A DNA stretch of 19,114 bases from JAIOTH01 sp964639335 (lineage in GTDB: Bacteria > Patescibacteriota > Patescibacteriia > UBA1558 > S5-K13). The translations under genes were made by a program, and so were the position numbers. The notes under the pieces were generated by a model. It was not told where the DNA came from and did no database searches. It saw nothing but the letters and a program-made list of their open reading frames with translations. The stretch spans positions 1 to 19,114 of the forward strand of contig CAZXCJ010000023.1 of NCBI GenBank assembly GCA_964639335.1, in the 5' to 3' direction. Shown here piece after piece: positions 1 through 4,618 of this stretch (position 1 is its first letter; each line of letters opens with the position of its first letter).

Positions 1-60
1 AATTGAATTTACTCAGAAATATACAAAAGTGTTACCTATGTGGTCTTCTAGTACACGGGG

Positions 61-88
61 TTGACAAAAAAATTAGATTATATATAAT
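61..88 (+). promoter_or_regulatory. Sigma70-type promoter of the structured RNA unit
   Basis: A perfect -35 hexamer TTGACA (61-66) and a perfect -10 TATAAT (83-88) are separated by 16 bp. Transcription would start near 95, a few bases before the first predicted helix at 101. No start codon with a usable ORF follows within 600 bp, so the promoter most likely drives a non-coding RNA. Confidence 0.8.
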
Positions 89-100
89 GAATGAACAAAT

Positions 101-177
101 GCGGAATTACCCAAAAGAGAAGGGTGCTTGGCCTTCCTAGGAGACCATTCACGGATTAATATTCGTATTCCGCTCCA
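101..177 (+). other. Cloverleaf-like module 1 with CCA end
   Basis: The 77 nt have a perfect 7-bp acceptor-like helix (101-107 with 167-173), followed by an unpaired T and CCA (175-177). Inside are a hairpin 109-112/122-125 with a 9-nt loop, a hairpin 129-136/140-147 with one mismatch and a 3-nt loop, and a hairpin 151-155/162-166 with a 6-nt loop. It lacks the D-loop GG, the TTC start of the T-loop and a 7-nt anticodon loop with U33, so it is not a standard tRNA. It may simply be the 5' domain of a larger RNA. Confidence 0.4.
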
Positions 178-191
178 ATTTTTGACAAAAC

Positions 192-272
192 GGTATCGTT
201 AGCTCATCCAAGTTGAGCACTTGCATAAAACGTGCAAGAAGATGAAGGTTAAACTCCTTCACGGCACCACCA
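192..272 (+). other. tRNA-like module 2 with CCA end
   Basis: The 81 nt show every arm of a tRNA. The acceptor is 192-198 with 262-268 (one A-C mismatch, one G-T pair), or 8 bp if T199-A261 is added. The D-arm is GCTC/GAGC (202-205/215-218). The anticodon-like arm is CTTGC/GCAAG (220-224/234-238) with a 9-nt loop. The T-arm is GAAGG/CCTTC (244-248/256-260) with the 7-nt loop TTAAACT. Discriminator A269 and encoded CCA (270-272) follow. Departures from a canonical tRNA are no GG in the D-loop, A instead of C56 in the T-loop, an extra base before the 3' acceptor strand, and no clear anticodon. It could be a divergent tRNA, a decayed tRNA, or a tRNA-mimicking domain of the longer RNA. Confidence 0.45.
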
Positions 273-391
273 ATTTTTCAGGAAAGAGTAAATTGTACAC
301 CATATTAATTTGATATGGAACAATTTTAAATTTTCTTCTTGGGGTGTGGGAATTTTTTATTTTTTCCCTCGATCGTAAATAACGATCCTCT

Positions 392-419
392 AGGAAGAGA
401 AGCTCTTTCCTGAATTTTT
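392..419 (+). terminator. Intrinsic terminator of the structured RNA
   Basis: The arms AGGAAGAG (392-399) and CTCTTTCCT (403-411) pair as 8 bp with one bulged T and a 3-nt loop; GAATTTTT follows. The 3' arm is also the strand that pairs with 279-288 to close module 3, so the two structures exclude each other. Confidence 0.65.
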
Positions 420-420
420 A

Positions 421-510
421 AACTCTCCCTTCTAATTCACAAAAAATTATTAGTATGCATTCAATTTATATGCATACAAAAAAATAATAGGTGAAGAAGA
501 ATCGAGAGTT
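421..510. repeat. 90-nt imperfect palindrome
   Basis: Five helices nest in register: 421-427/504-510 (7 bp), 430-433/498-501 (4 bp), 436-440/491-495 (5 bp), 446-451/483-488 (6 bp) and 453-460/470-477 (8 bp), around a 9-nt loop. That is 30 pairs in 90 nt. On the + strand a T-rich run follows (509-519), so the transcript could form a second terminator. It could equally be a miniature mobile or palindromic repeat element. Confidence 0.65.
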
Positions 511-786
511 TTTCTTTTTATCTGCATTTTAATGGCTTAACAAATTTTGTATAAAAATTTTTTTTTAAAAATTACAACTCAATATCACCCATTAATGTTT
601 ACTCCTTAATACTTAATTCTTTCTTCTTCCTCCTTGCCCATTTTGACTTTTACCACAAATAAAGTAAAATTAAAGTTAGCAGAAAATAAAAAATGAAAAT
701 ATTAAATACCCTCGACTCTTAACTTTAAATTTTATAATCAATAATTAACTTGCAACTTTTAAACTTGCAACTTACAACTAATTCCT
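511..786. other. AT-rich non-coding gap before AMP phosphorylase
   Basis: No gene is seen here. The gap holds long A and T runs (about 550-575), a pyrimidine-rich stretch (about 617-640) and a 12-nt direct repeat AACTTGCAACTT at 747-758 and 762-773. A possible -10 TATAAT at 733-738 has no good -35. No Shine-Dalgarno precedes the ATG at 787. Confidence 0.5.
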
Positions 787-2289
787 ATGTCCTATTTTCT
801 AAAATCTAAAAAATTAGATATTAAAACTGGCCAGCAAATCATTGCCCTTTTTGATGAAGAAGAGGCCTTTCATTTTGGTATCCGACCCGGTGATAAAGTA
901 GAAATTAAATGGCGCGGAAAAACTGCCGTTATTGAAGCCAACACTTCCGCCAAAAAAATTCAACGTGGCTTTATTGGTTTATATAGTGATTTTTGGGATA
1001 AATATAAATCTCTCCAAGATTTAGAAATAGTAGAGGTCAATTTTGTAGGTCGAGCCGAATCTGTTAATGCTATTAAGAAAAAAATCCGTGGTGAAAATTT
1101 AAACCAAGAAGAATATAATTCTATTGTCAAAGATATTGTTGAAAATCGTTTATCAAACACTCAAATTGCCTATTTTGTTGCTTCTTCATATATGAATCCT
1201 TATACCAATCAAGAATTATTTTATATGACTAAGGCCATGGCTGAAAATGGTGGCCAATTGGATTTAAAAGGAATGGTAGCTGATAAACACAGTATTGGCG
1301 GTGTCGCTGGTAATAGAACTACTATGATTATAATTCCTATTGTTGCTTCTTTGGGCATTCAAATAGCTAAATCGTCTTCAAGGGCTATCACATCTGTTTC
1401 TGGCACAGCTGACACCATGGAGCTCTTATGTCCGGTCTCACATTCTATTAAAAAAATAAGACAAATTATCAAAAAGACCAATGCTTGCATAGTTTGGGGC
1501 GGAGGATTAAATTTAGCTCCAGCCGACGATAGAATTATTAAAGTCAATTATCCGATTGCCATGGAATCTTATGATAAGGCAATTATTTCTATTATGGCTA
1601 AAAAAATAGCGGCCTCATCCACTCATTTAGTAATTGACTTACCTTATGGACCCACCACTAAAGTACCAAATAAAAAAGACGCTGAATTAATAAAGAAAAA
1701 ATTTGAATATATTGCTAAAAAATTTAAAATGAAAGTAGCTGTGCAAATTGTACATACTACTGATCCAATTGGAAAGGGTATTGGGCCAGCTTTAGAGGCC
1801 CGAGATGTGTTGCGGGTCTTACAACAAAAAGAAAATAAGCCAGGTGATTTAGAAAACAAATCTATTACTTTGGCTGGGGAACTTTTAGAATTATGTAAAA
1901 AAGTTCCAAAAGGACAGGGCGAGGGTTTGGCCTGGAAACAATTAAAAAACGGCTTTGCTTGGAAAAAAATGCAGGAAATCATTGAAATTCAGGGCGGAAA
2001 TCCTAAAATTGATTCTGAAGACATTACTATTGCCGCTATTAAACACTATGTAAACGCTGAAAAAAATGGAAAAATTACTTTAACAAATAATAAATCCATC
2101 AGTAATATAGCGCGAACCTTGGGTGCACCTAGTGATAAATTAGCTGGCATTTATTTAAATAAAGAGTATGGCAATAGAATTAAAAAAGGAGAAAGATTAT
2201 ACACATTATATGCTCAAAATCAGGAAAGAATGGATTTAGCTAAAATTGCCATCAAAAAAGAGGAAAACGAAATCTTTCACATTGAATAA
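787..2289 (+). CDS. deoA: AMP phosphorylase (archaeal/CPR type)
   Basis: The predicted 500-residue cytosolic enzyme cleaves nucleoside 5'-monophosphates such as AMP with phosphate, giving the base and ribose 1,5-bisphosphate. In archaea and many CPR bacteria this feeds ribose-1,5-bisphosphate isomerase and a type II/III or III RuBisCO. Evidence is the phosphate-binding run DKHSIGGVAGNRTT (166-179), the family signature SSRAITSVSGTADTME (197-212), and an N-terminal extension of about 85-90 residues before the thymidine-phosphorylase fold. This extension separates AMP phosphorylases (about 500 residues) from plain thymidine phosphorylases (about 440). Neither partner enzyme is in this window. 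The first ATG is used and has no Shine-Dalgarno, as for most genes here. A plain pyrimidine phosphorylase is the alternative, but the signature fits AMP phosphorylase better. Confidence 0.9.
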   Translation: MSYFLKSKKLDIKTGQQIIALFDEEEAFHFGIRPGDKVEIKWRGKTAVIEANTSAKKIQRGFIGLYSDFWDKYKSLQDLEIVEVNFVGRAESVNAIKKKIRGENLNQEEYNSIVKDIVENRLSNTQIAYFVASSYMNPYTNQELFYMTKAMAENGGQLDLKGMVADKHSIGGVAGNRTTMIIIPIVASLGIQIAKSSSRAITSVSGTADTMELLCPVSHSIKKIRQIIKKTNACIVWGGGLNLAPADDRIIKVNYPIAMESYDKAIISIMAKKIAASSTHLVIDLPYGPTTKVPNKKDAELIKKKFEYIAKKFKMKVAVQIVHTTDPIGKGIGPALEARDVLRVLQQKENKPGDLENKSITLAGELLELCKKVPKGQGEGLAWKQLKNGFAWKKMQEIIEIQGGNPKIDSEDITIAAIKHYVNAEKNGKITLTNNKSISNIARTLGAPSDKLAGIYLNKEYGNRIKKGERLYTLYAQNQERMDLAKIAIKKEENEIFHIE

Positions 2290-2317
2290 CATAATGCCAA
2301 TATACTAATTGATACTA

Positions 2318-2448
2318 ACCTGCCTGCCCGTCCTCCGCACCCCGAACCGTATGGTGCAGGGGGAGGATGGACGCGAAGCCTGCCTATGCCGAAACGAAGT
2401 TTCAGCTTCGTGCAGGCAGGCCGTGGTTTCGCTACGGCGAAGGCAGGT
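2318..2448. repeat. GC-rich multi-hairpin palindromic element
   Basis: The ends are an 8-bp terminal inverted repeat, ACCTGCCT (2318-2325) and AGGCAGGT (2441-2448). Inside are three further hairpins: GCACC/GGTGC flanked by GTCC/GGAC, GCCTGCC/GGCAGGC enclosing ACGAAG/CTTCGT, and GCCGT/ACGGC. It is far more GC-rich than its surroundings, and ATACTAA occurs on both sides. A shorter relative with the same end motif is at 12178-12201. It looks like a REP- or MITE-like non-autonomous repeat, and it encodes no protein. Confidence 0.75.
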
Positions 2449-2530
2449 AATACTAATACAATACTAATGACCAAAGTTATACATGTTAATCAAGATATTT
2501 ATTCGCATTGCATTCGTATAATTGGTATTC

Positions 2531-2571
2531 ACCCTGTTAAATTATTTTTTCAAAATATTATTTAACAGGGT
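2531..2571. repeat. Perfect inverted repeat just upstream of mnmA
   Basis: ACCCTGTTAAAT (2531-2542) and ATTTAACAGGGT (2560-2571) form a perfect 12-bp stem, extended inside by ATTTT/AAAAT (2544-2548/2552-2556). It ends 28 nt before the chosen mnmA start. No T-run follows, so it is not an intrinsic terminator. It could be an operator, an RNA hairpin or another palindromic repeat. Confidence 0.6.
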
Positions 2572-2589
2572 AAATTCGTATATTGGAAT

Positions 2590-2595
2590 TATAAT
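2590..2595 (+). promoter_or_regulatory. Possible -10 element of mnmA
   Basis: A perfect TATAAT lies 4 bp before the ATG at 2600, so transcription would start at about 2602, at the start codon. No convincing -35 is at the right distance, hence the low confidence. Another TATAAT is at 2517-2522, also without a good -35. Confidence 0.3.
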
Positions 2596-2599
2596 CGGT

Positions 2600-3736
2600 A
2601 TGCCTAAAAAAATTACAGTTGCGCTTGGTTTAAGCGGCGGTGTAGATTCATCAGTCGCTGCTTTTTTATTGAAAAAACAAGACTATAATGTCGTTGCTTA
2701 TTATATGAAAAATTGGTCGGCTGATATTGGTAAATTCAAATGCCCATGGAAGAAAGACCACGACGATGCTTTAAGGGTTGCCAATTATTTAAATATTCCT
2801 CTATATACTTTGAATTTTGAAAAAGAATATAAAAAAAAAGTTGTTGATTATTTATTTGCCGGCTATAAAAAGGGGATTACTCCCAATCCAGACATCATGT
2901 GCAATAAGGAAATTAAATTTAAAATATTTTTAGAAAAGGCCTTAAAATTAGGAGCTGATTTCATTGCTACTGGACATTATGCACAAGTTTCCGCCACATG
3001 CCAAAGGCAGTCCGTCCTTTGGCGGAAAGGCGGATCCGCCTCCGGCGGAAAAAATGGTTTTCATTTACTAAAAGGAAAAGATAAAAACAAAGACCAATCT
3101 TATTTTTTATACACTCTAAGCCAAAAACAGCTTTCTAAAACATTATTTCCTGTTGGTGCATATACTAAACCGCAAATTAGAAAAATTGCCAAGCAAGCAA
3201 AACTTCCCACCGCAGATAAAGTAGATTCGCAGGGCATTTGTTTCATTGGCGAAGTAGATATTAAAGAATTCTTGAAAACTAAAATTAAACCTAAAAAGGG
3301 CGACATTATTACTACCGAAGGAAAAAAAATAGGACAGCATGAAGGTGTTTGGTATTATACAATAGGACAAAGAAGAGGTATCGGAATTGGTGGCGGAATC
3401 CCTTATTTTGTTATAGAAAAAGATATCAAAAATAATAAATTAATTGTGGCTAAGGGCTCTTGGTCTGAAGAATTATTTACTGATTATTGTTTAGTTAAAG
3501 AAATGCATTGGATTAATCAAATTCCTACCAAAGGTCTCGAGCGAAGTCGAGAGAAATTACCCTTAAAATGCGCTGTTAAAACTCGTTATCGCCAACCAGA
3601 CCAAGCATGTACGGTTTTAAAAGAAAAAAATTACTATAAAATTAAATTTGCTCAAAAACAGCGGGCAATTACTTCTGGCCAATCTGCAGTTTTATATCAA
3701 GGAGAAGAGTGTTTAGGTGGGGGAATTATTGTTTAA
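2600..3736 (+). CDS. mnmA: tRNA-specific 2-thiouridylase MnmA, with palindrome-encoded insertions
   Basis: MnmA adenylates and thiolates U34 of the Lys, Glu and Gln tRNAs in the cytosol. I chose the ATG at 2600 (378 residues), because MPKKITVALGLSGGVDSS is the normal family N-terminus. An in-frame ATG at 2522 would add 26 hydrophobic residues translated from a hairpin region. Visible features are the PP-loop GLSGGVDSS (10-18), the nucleophile in NPDIMCNK (C101), the persulfide Cys in GICFIG (C214), and the conserved NKDQSYFLYTL block (163-173). Two stretches look foreign to the family. Residues about 131-151, between ATGHYAQV and FHLLKGKDKNKD, are encoded by a GC-rich palindrome at 2988-3051. 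Residues 313-318 (LERSRE) are encoded by a second palindrome at 3537-3554. Both keep the reading frame and both catalytic cysteines are intact, so the enzyme is probably functional. Confidence 0.93.
   Translation: MPKKITVALGLSGGVDSSVAAFLLKKQDYNVVAYYMKNWSADIGKFKCPWKKDHDDALRVANYLNIPLYTLNFEKEYKKKVVDYLFAGYKKGITPNPDIMCNKEIKFKIFLEKALKLGADFIATGHYAQVSATCQRQSVLWRKGGSASGGKNGFHLLKGKDKNKDQSYFLYTLSQKQLSKTLFPVGAYTKPQIRKIAKQAKLPTADKVDSQGICFIGEVDIKEFLKTKIKPKKGDIITTEGKKIGQHEGVWYYTIGQRRGIGIGGGIPYFVIEKDIKNNKLIVAKGSWSEELFTDYCLVKEMHWINQIPTKGLERSREKLPLKCAVKTRYRQPDQACTVLKEKNYYKIKFAQKQRAITSGQSAVLYQGEECLGGGIIV
2988..3051. repeat. GC-rich palindromic element inside mnmA, in frame
   Basis: The terminal inverted repeat is TTTCCGCC (2988-2995) and GGCGGAAA (3044-3051). 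Inside are the hairpin GCCAAAGG/CCTTTGGC (3000-3007/3016-3023) and the perfect palindrome GGCGGATCCGCC (3029-3040). GC content is far above that of the flanking gene. It adds about 20 residues (including CQRQSVLWRKGGSASGG) at a point where MnmA proteins usually have a short variable loop. Confidence 0.75.
3537..3554. repeat. Short palindromic element in mnmA (CTCGAG...CGAGAG)
   Basis: The arms CTCGAG and CGAGAG flank GCGAAGT-like sequence, giving an 18-nt near-palindrome inside the coding sequence, translated in frame as LERSRE. It resembles the CGAAG/CTTCG-type elements at 10840-10863 and 16513-16550 in this window. Confidence 0.5.
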
Positions 3737-3737
3737 T

Positions 3738-3771
3738 TTGACAAAAAGTTTAAAAAGTATAAAGATATAAT
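3738..3771 (+). promoter_or_regulatory. Probable promoter of the small membrane-protein cassette
   Basis: TTGACA (3738-3743) is followed by TATAAA (3758-3763, spacer 14) and by TATAAT (3766-3771, spacer 22). Neither spacing is ideal, but the string closely resembles the infA promoter (6501-6528), and the region is followed by two genes with strong ribosome-binding sites. Confidence 0.5.
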
Positions 3772-3797
3772 ATCAACAAAAAATACCTGGAGGTAGC

Positions 3798-3905
3798 ATG
3801 AAAATTCTGAAAGCAGTAATAATCATACTATTTGGTTTATTTAGTATCTTTATGGTTGGTATGGGTTGTATTTTTTATGAAAATATAAAAGCCATGCCCG
3901 AATAA
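3798..3905 (+). CDS. Small single-span membrane protein, 35 residues, unknown
   Basis: The short ORF begins at an ATG 4 nt after a perfect GGAGG (3789-3793), one of only two strong Shine-Dalgarno sites I see in the window. That makes translation likely despite the size. The product starts MKILKAVIIILFGLF, has a hydrophobic span over about residues 3-27, and ends in a short polar tail (YENIKAMPE). C24 follows VGMG, which is not a good lipobox. It is the first gene of a two-gene cassette, 36 nt before the next start, under a promoter-like sequence at 3738-3771 and a terminator at 4510-4555. I do not recognise a family. A membrane microprotein acting with the downstream protein is possible but unproven. 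Confidence 0.55.
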   Translation: MKILKAVIIILFGLFSIFMVGMGCIFYENIKAMPE

Positions 3906-3941
3906 TAACAGAAGAACGAAAAAATAAAAATCGGAGGTACG

Positions 3942-4499
3942 ATGAAAAAGATAATAGTAGTTTTATTTGTTTTGTTATTAGTTTCTTCTCTTCTCTTTGC
4001 CGGAGACAAAAAAGAGGAAAAGGGAAGTTGGAGCGTGTTAAAAATAGTAGGCGTTGTTGGGCTTGTTATTATATTCACGGTTGCTATTTCAATAATAGCA
4101 ATGATTGTTCATACCCTTATATATGGTGGTAGGACTGATGCAGGAGCTCTTCGTCTTACTGAAAATTCATCCCTCAATTTAAAATTGAAAGAGTGGATTG
4201 AAACCGAGGAAGATCAGATCAATTTGGAATTTATCATTAAAAAAATTGTAGGAAACAAAATTACCCTTCGGTGTAAAATCTTCCGGGGAACTAAAGAAAT
4301 TCTCACTAGAACTTTTGGGGTGGATAAAACCCAAAAAGTAACTAGAAAAATCAAGGAGGCATTAACCTTTCCCATTGATATCTCTATTGACCATTCTTCT
4401 AATCCTGACAAACTTGAAATTGAAGTAGAAAGGATAATTCCTGAAAATTTAGATAACAATGCATATTTATATATGCAGAATTCATCTAACGACCTATGA
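3942..4499 (+). CDS. Membrane-anchored protein of unknown function, 185 residues
   Basis: The ATG is 4 nt after GGAGG (3933-3937). Residues 1-20 form a signal-peptide-like segment (MKKIIVVLFVLLLVSSLLFA, followed by GDKKEEKG). A strong transmembrane helix follows (about 32-60). The remaining 125 residues are polar and look folded, with alternating hydrophobic residues suggesting beta strands (LEFIIKKIVGNKITLRCKIF, then DKLEIEVERIIP). I recognise no catalytic motif. The helix followed by a polar domain suggests an anchored domain, either outside the cell or in the cytoplasm. Shine-Dalgarno use differs from the rest of the window, and its own transcription signals suggest a separately acquired unit. 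It ends in TGA. Confidence 0.75.
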   Translation: MKKIIVVLFVLLLVSSLLFAGDKKEEKGSWSVLKIVGVVGLVIIFTVAISIIAMIVHTLIYGGRTDAGALRLTENSSLNLKLKEWIETEEDQINLEFIIKKIVGNKITLRCKIFRGTKEILTRTFGVDKTQKVTRKIKEALTFPIDISIDHSSNPDKLEIEVERIIPENLDNNAYLYMQNSSNDL

Positions 4500-4509
4500 A
4501 TTTATAATT

Positions 4510-4555
4510 TTGAACCTTTGACTCAGAGCAATCTGATCAAGGGTTCAATTTTTTT
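4510..4555 (+). terminator. Intrinsic terminator after the membrane-protein cassette
   Basis: TTGAACC (4510-4516) pairs with GGTTCAA (4542-4548). The stem continues through TTTGA/TCAAG and TCAGA/TCTGA to a GCAA tetraloop. Seven Ts follow (4549-4555). About 17 bp with one bulge make this a strong terminator. Confidence 0.88.
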
Positions 4556-4564
4556 AACTTAATT

Positions 4565-4593
4565 TTGACTTTCATCTTAAAAATAGCTACAAT
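4565..4593 (+). promoter_or_regulatory. Promoter of alaS
   Basis: TTGACT (4565-4570) and TACAAT (4588-4593) are 17 bp apart, each one mismatch from consensus. The predicted start is near 4600, leaving a leader of about 19 nt before the ATG at 4619 and no Shine-Dalgarno. Confidence 0.7.
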
Positions 4594-4618
4594 TTTATTA
4601 TTAACTAAGAACTAATTT

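Larger units (their letters stand above)
95..419 (+). ncRNA. Structured non-coding RNA of three modules, unidentified
   Basis: This stretch lies between a consensus promoter and an intrinsic terminator and has no credible ORF. It folds by eye into three consecutive modules, each followed by AATTTTT. Module 1 (101-177) is closed by a perfect 7-bp helix, 101-107 with 167-173. Module 2 (192-272) is a four-arm cloverleaf ending in CCA. Module 3 (279-412) is closed by a perfect 10-bp helix, 279-288 with 403-412. Inside module 3 are a hairpin 290-296/320-326 capped by 300-305/313-318, a hairpin 348-352/364-368, a hairpin 371-376/382-387 and a small hairpin 388-391/396-399. I looked for tmRNA, RNase P RNA and SRP RNA signatures and found none. 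It could be one long RNA, a set of processed tRNA-like RNAs, or a leader with a terminator. The promoter, the terminator and the helices are what is seen; the RNA itself is inferred. Confidence 0.6.

Noticed and set aside
181..190. Second promoter (TTGACA at 183-188)
   Set aside because: No -10 hexamer is found at 15-19 bp downstream; the match lies between modules of the predicted RNA.
95..419. tmRNA, RNase P RNA or SRP RNA gene
   Set aside because: No TTCGA-type T-loop with matching acceptor ends, no tag ORF ending in ALAA, no GAGGAAAGTCC P4 motif and no SRP GGAAG/AGCAG core were found.
1644..1982. Minus-strand ORF of 112 codons within AMP phosphorylase
   Set aside because: It lies wholly inside a confident gene and is a composition shadow without family features; the same holds for the other antisense ORFs here.
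2277..2474. Minus-strand ORF across the GC-rich element
   Set aside because: The predicted peptide is rich in Pro, Gly and Arg and is explained by the palindromic repeat; it has no recognisable domain or start signal.
2522..2599. N-terminal extension of MnmA from ATG 2522
   Set aside because: The 26 added residues come from the inverted repeat, and the family N-terminus begins at the ATG at 2600.
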